The notes: generated by a model not told the origin, from the sequence alone. Shown: positions 46,298 to 55,735, counted from the first letter of the stretch. The stretch is DNA of 64,000 bases from Cohaesibacter sp. (GCA_025800145.1 JAOXSH010000005.1:1-64000), one strand, 5' to 3'. Numbers and translations are program-made.

Positions 46298-47857
46298 TTA
46301 AGTGATCACATAGCGCAGACGCACGTCACCCAGCTCAATCATATCGCCAGATTTAAGCACCGAGGAGGCAATCGGCTCATGGTTGACGCGCACCCCATTG
46401 ACCGTATCCAGATCCTTGATCACGGCCTCTCCATCGGGGGTGATGAAAAAATGCGCATGATGGCGATGCACCGAATCGTTGCTCAAGGACAAATCATTGT
46501 CCAAATGCCGTCCGATGGACATGGATTTTTTATTGATGGCATAGCGGGTATTTTCAGTGCCAACCACTTCGAAAAATCCATAAGTCACGTCCATCTCAAC
46601 AGGCTCAACATTATGCGTTCTTGCATGATCCTCCTGCAGGCCCTCCTCCAGATCGGAATCGGGGAACGGCAAAATCTCCAAGCCCTCTTCCGCATCCTCA
46701 TGCAAAAGCGGGCTGGATGACACAGCGCCTTTTCTGAAAATAACAAAAGCGGCAACAAGCAAGAGCAAGGGGAGAGCCAAAAGCAGCCAGCCAAGGCTTT
46801 GATTATCCTGCGCCCAATCGCCAAATTCTGGGGTCAGCGCCCCAAAAATCTTGGCAATCAAATCCTTCTTCGGTGGGGGTGGCGGGGCAATTGGTTCTGG
46901 CTTTTTAACCTCGGTAAGCTCAAAATTTTGCGAGGCGACATAGCTCTGACGCTGTCTGCTTTTAACACCAAGCTCAATCTTGGCCGGGCCATGCAGATCG
47001 GGGGACAGCGCGGCTGAAACCGTGCCGCCATTTTCCAGAATATCGACAAGATTGGTGAGAAAGTCAGAGGAGAGCGGCTGATTGCCCACAACAGAGGCAA
47101 AGACACCGTCGGTTTCCTCTGCCAACCGCCGGACTTTTTGCAAAAAGGGCGTCTCTGTCTCGCGCTCGGCAAAGCCAATCCCGATAATGATAATACCAGC
47201 TTCTTTGGCGGCCTTGACCACATCCTCTCGCGCATAGGCGGTGTCTTCCGCCTTGCCATCGGACATAATGACAAGAGCCCGACGCTCGGCTCTGGTCTGT
47301 TTCAACACATTGATCGCGGCCAGAGCGTTGGAGAAATATTCCGTCGCCAGACCATCAGCCTTAATCGCCGTCAGCCTTGCCTCCAGATTGTCATGGCTGG
47401 CCGCTGGCGGCATCACAACATCCAAAGTGCTGGCAAAGGTGGCAACCCCCATCAGGCGCTGGGCCGAGGAATTGCGCATCAAGGTGCTGACCAGATCAAG
47501 ATTGCGTTTGACCGTGGCTGCCCGCTTTGGGTTGGAGCGATCAATCAGAAACAGCCAGGCCGCCCGGTTATTTTGCGATCGAAAGGGTTCAAATGTCACA
47601 TCATCCAAATCCTGACCATTGACCGAGAGGCTAACCTGTTCCGGTGCAATTGCCTCAGACAGACGGTAGTCGCATGATAGGGTGCTTGTTTGCCCCTCAA
47701 TAGCCTGATCACATTGCATCAGGAGCTTGGCATCCTGCGCAAGAGCGGCAGAGCCTCCAAGGGGCAACCATGCCCAAAGCAGACCGGCAAGCGCCAAGCC
47801 TAACAAACCCCTTTTGCGGTCTTTGCGATAAAAAATCATTGAAATATCCTGACCCAT
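46298..47857 (-). CDS. Periplasmic VWA-domain protein with cytoplasmic FHA domain
   Basis: 519 residues from the second ATG, which is better placed after AGGAG; the first at 47863 adds two. A signal peptide ends near residue 41 (ALAQ). The VWA domain (about 97-280) has an altered MIDAS, DRSNP at 106-110 instead of DxSxS, with VIMSDGKAED retained. A proline-rich linker (APPPPPKK) and a membrane helix (356-374) lead to a cytoplasmic FHA domain (440-519; SIGRHLDNDL, SVHRHHAHF, TVNGVRVN). The layout suggests periplasmic protein binding linked to phosphothreonine recognition inside. Confidence 0.88.
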   Translation of the reverse strand: MGQDISMIFYRKDRKRGLLGLALAGLLWAWLPLGGSAALAQDAKLLMQCDQAIEGQTSTLSCDYRLSEAIAPEQVSLSVNGQDLDDVTFEPFRSQNNRAAWLFLIDRSNPKRAATVKRNLDLVSTLMRNSSAQRLMGVATFASTLDVVMPPAASHDNLEARLTAIKADGLATEYFSNALAAINVLKQTRAERRALVIMSDGKAEDTAYAREDVVKAAKEAGIIIIGIGFAERETETPFLQKVRRLAEETDGVFASVVGNQPLSSDFLTNLVDILENGGTVSAALSPDLHGPAKIELGVKSRQRQSYVASQNFELTEVKKPEPIAPPPPPKKDLIAKIFGALTPEFGDWAQDNQSLGWLLLALPLLLLVAAFVIFRKGAVSSSPLLHEDAEEGLEILPFPDSDLEEGLQEDHARTHNVEPVEMDVTYGFFEVVGTENTRYAINKKSMSIGRHLDNDLSLSNDSVHRHHAHFFITPDGEAVIKDLDTVNGVRVNHEPIASSVLKSGDMIELGDVRLRYVIT

Positions 47858-47908
47858 TGTCATTCTCCTGTGCCAAATTTTTGTCTGACACAGGTCTCCT
47901 CTTCTCTG

Positions 47909-50368
47909 TCAGTGATGGGAGCGAGCGATATAGTGCCCGTCCTGTCCCAATTTCACGACCCAAAAGCCGGCGCTGCCCTGACCGGGCACCAATTTTGCGC
48001 CCACCGCTACAATTGTTCCATCGGCCAGCACATCTATGGCTTCAATCTGTTCGCTTTTTGCATCGCCAATCACCCGTTCCCATTCCACCGTCTTTAAATC
48101 GGCATCATATTGGCTCACCCAACCATCACTATGGCCTGTCGCCTTGGACGCGGTATAACCGGCAACAAGCACTTTTCCTTGAGGCGTTGCAGAAATGGCG
48201 GTGAGATAATCATCGCTCTTGGCAATGATTGATTTGGGATGCATCCTGTTATCACGCGAAATGCGCATCACCATGCCGTCAACCGAACCGGAACCAAGGC
48301 TATTGGTGTCTCCCACAGCATAAAATTGCCCATCCGGGCGCACACTGGCCGATTGCAAATAATCAGACTTGGAACCACCGGCACTATTCTCCCACAAAAG
48401 CTTGCCATCGGCAGAGAGTTTCAGGGTCCAGAATTCTTCATCATTGCGCCCCGGCTTCTGATTGCTGCCAACAACGGCCAAGTCACCGGTCGGCAACACT
48501 TGCAGATCATTAAATTCATCATTGCCCGGTCCACCAAATGATTTGTCAAACAAAACCCGGCCAGCGGTATCCAGACGCACCAGCCAGCCATCCTTGCGCT
48601 GTCTGGCTCCGGCATAAATTGAGCCCGAAGCAATCAAATCGCCTCCCGGCAATTGCGCAATGGATTTCAGCTCATTATGGGTGCCACTTCCCATATCGAG
48701 CGACCATTTGATCTGGCCAAGGGGCGAATAGCCCACAATCATTGCAGACGATCTGGCCGAGCCGTCAGGCCTTGAAAAGCCAACCGCGACAATATCTCCG
48801 CTCTCCGTAATCAAAATATCGCGAAAGCTGTCATAGCCGGATTTGCCAAATTCAGCTCGCCATTTCTCCTTGCCGCTATGCGAGATCAAATGGATCAGTC
48901 CCTGACGCCCCAAGCTGACATCAAAGGCCTCTCCGGCAATGGCAATCACATCTTCATTGGCGGCTACGGCTCTGGCATGTTCCAACTTACCAGAGCTGAT
49001 GGTTTTTGCCCATGGATCGGACAATTTGGCAAGGGCCTGCTGCAATTCAAGCATGTGCGCGGTTTGCGGATAGGATCGTAAAAAGCTTTGATAGCCCCCC
49101 AGCGTGTCATCCAGCCGGGCTTCCTGCCAGTCTTTTGTCTCGCGTCTTTGCAACTCTGCCTGTTGTGCCTGCAAAGCCTCTTGGGTCGGATCTTTTTTAT
49201 CGGGTTCGGGAAGCCTTTTACTGATCTGTTGCTCCGGCTCGGTATTGTTTTGTCCTTGCAAAGCCCAAAATGCCCCACCCACTAAAAGTGCCGCCCCAAC
49301 CACACTGGCTGTGACAATGGCAAAGCCCTTGCCGCGTGGCGAGGGCGCAGCAGCCTTTGATGCCAAGCCCTCCTCTTGTCCTGATATCGCGGCAGCAGCC
49401 TGAGCGGACAAAACTTGCGTGCGCACATCCTCTTGCCCATCATATTCAGATGCCGCCAGATCTGCCGCCCCATCATCAGGCAAAAGAATTTTGCGCCATT
49501 CCTCAAGACTTTGAGGCCGCTGGCTGGCTTTGGGTTGCAAGCCCAGCATGATCGCATCCAGAAAAGCGCGCGAATAACCCTCCCCCTCATGCCCAAGGCT
49601 GGCAAGATGGGGTAAGGGATCGTCTTCGTCATTGAGCACCGCATCCTGCCGCTCAACAGAGGTCAGCGGACGCTTACCTGCAACCGCCTCATAGAGCATG
49701 GCGGCAAGCGCATAAATATCGGTCCATGGGCCTTGGCGTTTGGTCTCGGCATAATATTGTTCGGGGGCCGAATAACCATCCTTGACCACAAGATTCATGG
49801 TGCGGGTATGCAGGGCAATGCTTTGTTTGGCGGTGCCAAAATCCAGCAACACCGCTTCCCCATTGGGCCGAATGAAAATATTATCTGGCGCAATATCACG
49901 ATGCACAATATCTTTGTGATGCACAATCTCAAGCGCATTGAAAATCGGGGTGATGACATGTTTGAGGCGCGCTTCGCTCATAGTCCCCTTATGCTGTTTC
50001 AGCCATGCGCCAAATGCCTGCCCTTCAACAAATTCCAGCACCATATAGGCGCTTTCATTCTCGTCTTTAATAATTTGCAGAACCTGCACAATGCCAGAAT
50101 GTTTGAAACGCGCCAATGTTGTGGCTTCATCAACAAATTTGCCAAGCGCCCAGTCAAAATCGGCCACCATATCGGGGCTGGTGGTGACAACCCGCGTTCC
50201 CTCACGCTGAACGAAATCTCGCGGATAACATTCCTTGATCGCCACCTTGCGCTGCAAGTCAGTATCGAAGGCAAGATAGGTGATGCCAAAGCCACCCTGC
50301 CCTATCACCTCATCAATTCGGTATTGCTGCAGCATGGTACCTGCTGCCAAAGCGTTTCTATTCTTCAT
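47909..50368 (-). CDS. Transmembrane Ser/Thr protein kinase with periplasmic beta-propeller
   Basis: 819 residues from ATG 50368; the frame is open 36 codons further, but that part is not conserved kinase sequence. Kinase domain about 17-296: IGQGGFGITYLAF, Lys45 (VAIK), HRDIAPDN with Asp158, DFGTAK (176-181), DGYSAPEQYYA. A linker contains VRTQVL (Thr317, FHA-type T-x-x-L). The membrane helix is about 349-371. A periplasmic region has repeated GG/GD-I-V-A-G blades ending in LVPGQGSAGFWVVKLG, a propeller-like sensor. It is the first gene of the - operon and probably phosphorylates the FHA partners. Confidence 0.9.
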   Translation of the reverse strand: MKNRNALAAGTMLQQYRIDEVIGQGGFGITYLAFDTDLQRKVAIKECYPRDFVQREGTRVVTTSPDMVADFDWALGKFVDEATTLARFKHSGIVQVLQIIKDENESAYMVLEFVEGQAFGAWLKQHKGTMSEARLKHVITPIFNALEIVHHKDIVHRDIAPDNIFIRPNGEAVLLDFGTAKQSIALHTRTMNLVVKDGYSAPEQYYAETKRQGPWTDIYALAAMLYEAVAGKRPLTSVERQDAVLNDEDDPLPHLASLGHEGEGYSRAFLDAIMLGLQPKASQRPQSLEEWRKILLPDDGAADLAASEYDGQEDVRTQVLSAQAAAAISGQEEGLASKAAAPSPRGKGFAIVTASVVGAALLVGGAFWALQGQNNTEPEQQISKRLPEPDKKDPTQEALQAQQAELQRRETKDWQEARLDDTLGGYQSFLRSYPQTAHMLELQQALAKLSDPWAKTISSGKLEHARAVAANEDVIAIAGEAFDVSLGRQGLIHLISHSGKEKWRAEFGKSGYDSFRDILITESGDIVAVGFSRPDGSARSSAMIVGYSPLGQIKWSLDMGSGTHNELKSIAQLPGGDLIASGSIYAGARQRKDGWLVRLDTAGRVLFDKSFGGPGNDEFNDLQVLPTGDLAVVGSNQKPGRNDEEFWTLKLSADGKLLWENSAGGSKSDYLQSASVRPDGQFYAVGDTNSLGSGSVDGMVMRISRDNRMHPKSIIAKSDDYLTAISATPQGKVLVAGYTASKATGHSDGWVSQYDADLKTVEWERVIGDAKSEQIEAIDVLADGTIVAVGAKLVPGQGSAGFWVVKLGQDGHYIARSHH

Positions 50369-50595
50369 TGTCAATTCGATATGATTATAGCATGAATTGT
50401 AAAACTTTAGGGTGTATTCACCCCAAAAATCAAGACAGAATTCCCAAAAGCCTGACAAAGCAGCCTCTACACACATCTAGGGGTGGAAAGCCTTAAAAAG
50501 TATGGTTTCAGCCAATCTTGCCATTGCAATTGCCCTCAAAGATTGTAATTCTTTTTTAATATTTCTATTTTGTTGAGCACTTAAAGGTTGATCCA

Positions 50596-52359
50596 GTGAT
50601 AAGAGCAGGACATCCCATTTCCCCAAAAGGCTGGCAACTGACCTGTTTTGTCTGTGCCCTTTGCCTGTCACTTCTCTCTATTTTTCTCTTGCTCAGCTTT
50701 CTAAAATCCAAACCTTACGAAGAGGGGGTCTATCGCATTTTGGCCTCACATGCCCGCGGGACGAGCCTTGGCACCGGTTTCAAAATCTCTGATCCAGGCT
50801 ATATCGTGACCAATTATCATGTGATCGAAAATAGCAGGGCCTTGTTCGTTGCCAACAAAAATGACGATACGCTCAATGGCTCTATGGCAAGGCTGATCTG
50901 GTATAGTGCGGATCAGGATCTGGCGATTTTGAAAACCGAGACATCCTTGCAAGGCCCTTCTCTTACGCTGGCCGATATTGGCAAGAGCGATCTGGAAAAA
51001 GCCTCGGAAGTGATCGCCGTTGGCTTTCCGGGCGTGGTGGACCGTTTTGCCAATGCCATCAGCCCCAAAGCGCTGGACAAATTGAACAGAGACAATGCCT
51101 TCATGGATCCAACGGTGACCAAAGGCAGCATTCAGCGTCTTTTGCCCTCAGCAAAGCGCCTGATGATCCAGCACAGCGCCAACATCAATTCAGGCAATTC
51201 CGGTGGCCCGCTTTTTGATCAATGCGGGCGGGTGATTGGCGTCAATACCATAACATTGACCAGCAGTTTCACAGCCAAGGATTTGCTCCGGGCAGGGCGT
51301 AATGGCGGCAGGGTTCAGGTGACCAGCCCCGGCGATATCGGCTTTTCGGTCCATATCCGCGAGGTCGTATCAGCCTTACGCACCCATGAAATCCGCTATT
51401 CTGCCACTGGGGGTCAATGTGTCTCCGGGCTTGATCAGTCAGAAATGATCATATTGGGGGGCGCTATCACACTGGCATTGGCCAGTGGCTTTGTTGCGCT
51501 TCTTCTGGCTTTCAATCCCGCCCTGTTTGGCGCGGTGCCCCATCCCGCGCAGCAAGGCAATGGGCAAGCCATCAATCCCCTTGATCAGCTGCTGGGCTCT
51601 GGCGGCGATATGACGATGGATCATTATGTGTCCCCTGCCCATCATCCAAACGGGACTTCTTTGAGCAATCGGATGCGTTTCACCGATCAAGCCTCAGATA
51701 TGCATTATGATTTATCCGCCTTTTTATCTGGAGGCCCTTCAAGCCTTTCTATCGGGCGAGAGGACACGCAAGTTGATTTTGCCATCAATGATATCTCTAT
51801 TTCCAGACGCCATGCCCGGCTGGATCTGACGGGCAACAGGGTAAGATTGCGGGATTTATCCTCCACCAATGGCACCTTGGTCAATGGCCAAAAAGTGCCC
51901 GCCGAGCAAGACACAGAGCTGCGATCGGGCGATATCATCACCTTTGGCTCTGTCGCTCTCTTGTTTGAGTTCACCCGCGCCAATCTGACCAATGAGCGGA
52001 CAAGTGACGCCCCCTATAGCTGGCTGCTGTCCGGCTTTGATCACAAGGGGCGGCTTATTCAGCATCATATTCCCAGCCACAGCACGCAACAGATACAAAT
52101 GGATACCGACGGCTTCACCGCCCTTCGCTATATTGGACGCGATCAGGAGAATGACATCATTTTGGATGACGATGCCATTTCGCGCTCTCATGCGGTGATT
52201 GGCACAGATCAGACCGGACAATTGAGCATCAAGGATCTTGGCTCCTCCAACGGCACCTATATTGACGGGTGCAGCGTTGGTCCGAGCGCTTGCTCGCTGG
52301 AAAATATCAATACGATCAGCTTTGGCAGCATTGATCTTACTCTTTCAAAACAGATTTAA
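50596..52359 (+). CDS. Membrane trypsin-like protease with two cytoplasmic FHA domains
   Basis: 587 residues starting at GTG 50596, eight bases after AAAGG. An N-terminal membrane anchor (about 13-36) and a periplasmic HtrA/trypsin-fold domain (45-268) carry a full triad: His75 (VTNYHVI), Asp108 (DQDLAIL), Ser202 (GNSGGPL). There is no PDZ domain. A second membrane helix (286-313) leads to FHA1 (384-460; SIGREDTQ, SRRHARLD, TNGTLVNG) and FHA2 (510-585; YIGRDQEND, SRSHAVIG, SNGTYIDG). It is divergent from the kinase gene. Protease activity outside and phosphopeptide binding inside suggest transmembrane coupling. I know no characterised homologue. Confidence 0.88.
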   Translation: MIRAGHPISPKGWQLTCFVCALCLSLLSIFLLLSFLKSKPYEEGVYRILASHARGTSLGTGFKISDPGYIVTNYHVIENSRALFVANKNDDTLNGSMARLIWYSADQDLAILKTETSLQGPSLTLADIGKSDLEKASEVIAVGFPGVVDRFANAISPKALDKLNRDNAFMDPTVTKGSIQRLLPSAKRLMIQHSANINSGNSGGPLFDQCGRVIGVNTITLTSSFTAKDLLRAGRNGGRVQVTSPGDIGFSVHIREVVSALRTHEIRYSATGGQCVSGLDQSEMIILGGAITLALASGFVALLLAFNPALFGAVPHPAQQGNGQAINPLDQLLGSGGDMTMDHYVSPAHHPNGTSLSNRMRFTDQASDMHYDLSAFLSGGPSSLSIGREDTQVDFAINDISISRRHARLDLTGNRVRLRDLSSTNGTLVNGQKVPAEQDTELRSGDIITFGSVALLFEFTRANLTNERTSDAPYSWLLSGFDHKGRLIQHHIPSHSTQQIQMDTDGFTALRYIGRDQENDIILDDDAISRSHAVIGTDQTGQLSIKDLGSSNGTYIDGCSVGPSACSLENINTISFGSIDLTLSKQI

Positions 52360-52380
52360 AGTCTTTCGGAGATCGGCATA

Positions 52381-53847
52381 ATGTTAGCATTTTCAAAAAA
52401 ATCCATGGTCATCACCGCATCAGCGCTGGCAATTTTGTCAACGAGCGCTCTGATTGTTCCCGAACCGGCCCATAGCTTCGACATTGGCAAGAAACTGAAA
52501 AAGGATTTCGGCAATGTTGGCAAGCAAATGAAGAAAACCTTTTCAGGCGGTGGTGGCAAGAAAGCCTTGCAGGTCATGGGTCTTGGATTGGCCACTTACG
52601 GCATTTTGGACAATTCCCCGGTGGCGGCCATTGTAGGTGTTGTGCTGGCCGCAGCACCAGAAGTCCTGCGTCAGGATATGGCCAGAAAATATGGCCGCGA
52701 AATGCATTGGGCGGGCTGTGTAACATGCAACAAAAGGCGGATTTTGGCCTCGCCAGACCGCAAATTGTCCAAGAAAAGCCGCCGCCAGATCAATGCCCGC
52801 GTCAAGGAAGATGTCAAAGACATGCAAGGGGCGCTGAAAGCATTGGGCTTTTATAAAAAACGCATTGATGGCGACTTTGGCCGCGGAACAAGAGCGGCGG
52901 TCAAGACCTTCCAGACCTCTTTGGGGGCGGTCGCCACCGGGATGCTGACAGCCGAACAGCGCCACACCCTATTCGTGCAGGCCGATCAGGCAGGTTATCA
53001 GCGCCTGACCAAGCTGACCAAAATTGACGGCCTGATCAATAAGAGCGTCGTACCGGTTGTCACAACGCCCAAAATTGCCGAATATAGCCTCGCGCAATCA
53101 CAATTTGCACAATTCAAACAAAATTTCCTCGACTATGGCAGCCAAAGCGCCGTGCAGGATGCAAAATTGCTGCCGGATGGCAAAATAGAATTGCAAGTCA
53201 AAGACCCAGCCAAAGCTCAACCTGTCACTCTGGTTGGCTCCATCAACAACATCAGCATTACCCCGCATCAGCTCTCAGACAAATGGGTGCGCATTGCCTA
53301 TAAAGGCGAAGAAGACGCAGAGGCTGTGATCCTCAATACCCGCGATGATTTGCCCACATCCCAAGATGCCCGCACATGGATCGGGCAGGCCAATGAGCGG
53401 GCGATTATTCTCTCCAAACTGGTGGGCGATCATAAAGAGCCAGCCCCCACACAAATGGCCGACAGGGCGCAAGAGGGCGTGCAACAGGCCGGCTCTGAGC
53501 TTGCAGGATTGACAGGCTTTGAAAGCGTTGATGCCGGAGAGGCTTGCCATGAAAATCTCTATGTCGAGCTGCGCTTCCCGGAAGGCGAAGCCCCCATCAG
53601 CCATTATAATATGGAGGGGCCGGAAGGGGTCATGGTCATGTCCCATGGCAACAATTCGGCCAATATTCTCGGCTCGTGCGTGCGTGGCAGCTACAAATTC
53701 AGCTATGTCTATGTTCAAAAGGCCAAGCTGAAAAAAGACTGGAAAGATGTCAGACGCGAAGGTAGCTTCCAGATTGCCCAAAATTCCGAACAATGCGCCA
53801 TTGATCTGAACAATCCCAATGGTTCGGCACAAGTCAGCTGCTTTTAG
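52381..53847 (+). CDS. Secreted peptidoglycan-binding-domain protein
   Basis: 488 residues. The signal peptide ends near AHS (residue 32). A glycine-rich basic segment and a hydrophobic stretch (GLATYGILDNSPVAAIVGVV) follow, then CVTCNKRR, a PG_binding_1 domain (about 142-198; QGALKALGFYKKRIDGDFGR, AAVKTFQTSLGA) and a C-terminal domain of about 280 residues that I do not recognise. GGAG precedes the ATG. Between protease-FHA and membrane genes, it may be the cell-wall ligand or substrate of the system. Confidence 0.82.
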   Translation: MLAFSKKSMVITASALAILSTSALIVPEPAHSFDIGKKLKKDFGNVGKQMKKTFSGGGGKKALQVMGLGLATYGILDNSPVAAIVGVVLAAAPEVLRQDMARKYGREMHWAGCVTCNKRRILASPDRKLSKKSRRQINARVKEDVKDMQGALKALGFYKKRIDGDFGRGTRAAVKTFQTSLGAVATGMLTAEQRHTLFVQADQAGYQRLTKLTKIDGLINKSVVPVVTTPKIAEYSLAQSQFAQFKQNFLDYGSQSAVQDAKLLPDGKIELQVKDPAKAQPVTLVGSINNISITPHQLSDKWVRIAYKGEEDAEAVILNTRDDLPTSQDARTWIGQANERAIILSKLVGDHKEPAPTQMADRAQEGVQQAGSELAGLTGFESVDAGEACHENLYVELRFPEGEAPISHYNMEGPEGVMVMSHGNNSANILGSCVRGSYKFSYVYVQKAKLKKDWKDVRREGSFQIAQNSEQCAIDLNNPNGSAQVSCF

Positions 53848-53855
53848 GCAAGGTT

Positions 53856-54536
53856 ATGAGCGCAAACAGACATCAACGAAACAGGCAAAGACAAAGGCAT
53901 GCAGCGCCCTCTGCATCCGTTGCACAGCCATCGCGTTTCAAAGGGCTTTTTCGTCATTTAAAATTTCGCCATTTGCGTAAAAACACTTCGGATGAAATCT
54001 TCAATAGCCTTGAAAATGCTTTGGAAAATCCGCTCAAAACCACTTATAGTCTCTATGATATTGTGCGCAATCTGGGGGCAGCTGTGCCCGCAGTCCTGAC
54101 GGTTCCAAGCGCGCTGTTCAATTCAGGCTATAATGGCTATCTGTCCTTTTTTGTGGCCAATTTTCATATGCGTATCATTACGCTTTTTATCGTCACCCTG
54201 TCGCTCTCATGGACCTTTGCCAATCTTTACAAACGTCTCACCCGCTCTCGGCGCGAGATTATGATTTTACTATGCTATTGCGCGACTTTTCTGAGCGCCT
54301 TTTTCCTCTCGGCTTGCGTGAAATGGATTTTTGCGCTTGAGATTTCCAGAAAATCCCCCGCCGTGGCGGGCCTGAGCGTCTTATCCTTTGCGCTGGCTGC
54401 CTTTGTGACGAAATATGTCTTCAAAAGTGCCGCCGAACAGGATTTTGAACTCCGATCCCAACGCACCAATATCTTGCTTGCTTTTTCTGGACTGGCCGCT
54501 GTGTCGGGCTGTTTTATTATCATGGAAGTGGCCTGA
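53856..54536 (+). CDS. Small membrane protein of unknown function
   Basis: 226 residues: a basic, Gln/Arg-rich N-terminus, an amphipathic stretch (SDEIFNSLENALENPLKTTY) and about four membrane helices (including NFHMRIITLFIVTLSLSWTF and LLCYCATFLSAFFLSACVKW). I recognise no domain; it may be Yip1-like. It sits eight bases after the peptidoglycan-binding gene and four before the RDD-FHA gene, so it is part of the operon. Confidence 0.7.
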   Translation: MSANRHQRNRQRQRHAAPSASVAQPSRFKGLFRHLKFRHLRKNTSDEIFNSLENALENPLKTTYSLYDIVRNLGAAVPAVLTVPSALFNSGYNGYLSFFVANFHMRIITLFIVTLSLSWTFANLYKRLTRSRREIMILLCYCATFLSAFFLSACVKWIFALEISRKSPAVAGLSVLSFALAAFVTKYVFKSAAEQDFELRSQRTNILLAFSGLAAVSGCFIIMEVA

Positions 54537-54539
54537 TCG

Positions 54540-55331
54540 ATGACTGACAAATTCGAGACACAATTGGCGCGTCTGTCCATGGCCGCTTTTGCCATTGACG
54601 GCCTAGTCATCCTCTGCCTGTCCCTTTGGATGTCCTCGTCAGATCTCGTCCACTATCTTGGCTCATTCTTGCGGCAATATCCTTGGGTCCTGACCCTGCC
54701 CGTGGCGGCTTTGTTGCATCTGTTCGTTACCGAGATTCTGGCCGCAGGCTATTCCATCGGGCGTCTTTGCATGGGGCTATCAGTGCGCCAACACCACAGC
54801 GCCAGATCCCCGACTTTCACAACACGGATAAGGCGGTTTGTCTCTGCAAGCTTTGGCATAGGACATATTCTCAGACCCAATAGCCTTGCCTATTATAACA
54901 AACATCCCGATGGTGGTTTGCATTCCGACTGGCTGGGTCAGGTAGCGAGCCAAAGGTCAAAGGCCAAAAAACCAAAAGGGCAAAAAAGCCCCCAGCCAAG
55001 GGTCAGCGTGCTCTCTGGCCCCCATGCTGGTATCAGTGTGGCACTTGCGTCTGGTCGCCATTTTGCCATTGAGAACATTTTTATCATCGGCACGGACCCC
55101 GCTCACGCTGATCTTGTCCTGAATAAGGACCCCGCCATTGCCCCCTTCCAATGTGTCATCGGCTTCAATAACGGACACTATTATATTGTCGATGGGCATC
55201 CACGCGGCAAACAGGGTTCGCGCAATGGCACCTTCCTTGGCTCTACCAAAATCCCGTCTGATAAATTCACGCCCCTTGCGCTGAACAGCCAAATCCGCAT
55301 CGGTACCAGCATCCTGTCTTTGCAAGACTAG
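54540..55331 (+). CDS. RDD-like membrane protein with degenerate FHA domain
   Basis: 263 residues. Two or three N-terminal helices resemble an RDD domain (FAIDGLVILCLSLWM, then GYSIGRLCMGLSVRQ). A basic linker leads to a C-terminal FHA-like domain (about 175-262) in which the Gly-Arg motif is GT, the S-x-x-H loop reads APFQCVI, and only SRNGTFLG is kept. Phosphothreonine binding is therefore doubtful. It ends the + operon, and FHA-type scaffolding without phosphate is possible. Confidence 0.78.
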   Translation: MTDKFETQLARLSMAAFAIDGLVILCLSLWMSSSDLVHYLGSFLRQYPWVLTLPVAALLHLFVTEILAAGYSIGRLCMGLSVRQHHSARSPTFTTRIRRFVSASFGIGHILRPNSLAYYNKHPDGGLHSDWLGQVASQRSKAKKPKGQKSPQPRVSVLSGPHAGISVALASGRHFAIENIFIIGTDPAHADLVLNKDPAIAPFQCVIGFNNGHYYIVDGHPRGKQGSRNGTFLGSTKIPSDKFTPLALNSQIRIGTSILSLQD

Positions 55332-55350
55332 GACATAGACCCACGACCCT

Positions 55351-55735
55351 TTAAAGACAGTCAAACTGATAGATCGTGATCCAGCGATAGATCTCTCCGG
55401 CCTTTAGAAGAATGGAGGGGAAATTGGGATGATTGGGGACATCTGGCCAGTCCTGTGCCTTCAAAGCGATGCCGCTTGTTTTTTGGCCCTGCCCAAACCC
55501 GATAACGGATCGGTGATGAGATCGGCAAATAGCACTTGGCATGACTTTGTAATTCATCGCTTAAGATTTGCGCCTACCCGCCAAGATTGGAATAAATATG
55601 GCTTGCCAAATTGCAAAGGCTCCCCCGCTCGCTTTGAGCCAATAGCTCAATTTCCAAAAGCCCTGTCCCAGCAATATGATAAATAGCCTTGATATCCATA
55701 GGAGCGGGAAAGTCCATATGGCCATCCTCAAGCCT
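55351..55735 (-). pseudogene. galM: Decayed galactose mutarotase (aldose 1-epimerase) remnant
   Basis: Read on -, the segment 55735-55570 gives GHMDFPAPMDIKAIYHI, IELLAQSERG and CNLASHIYSNLGG, then a stop, then ILSDELQSHAKCYLP. After a frameshift, 55500-55351 gives GIALKAQDWPDVPNHPNFPS and LKAGEIYRWITIYQF. These match successive parts of aldose 1-epimerases (the NLTNHSYFNLAG-like and QHFPDAPNHPNFPS-like motifs). The N-terminal half and the catalytic centre are missing. The 5' end is cut exactly where a repeat A copy begins. Confidence 0.8.

Noticed and set aside
44873..55331. Type VI secretion locus
   Set aside because: Kinase, phosphatase and FHA suggested it, but no TssB, TssC, TssK, TssM, ClpV, Hcp or VgrG-like gene is present in the window.
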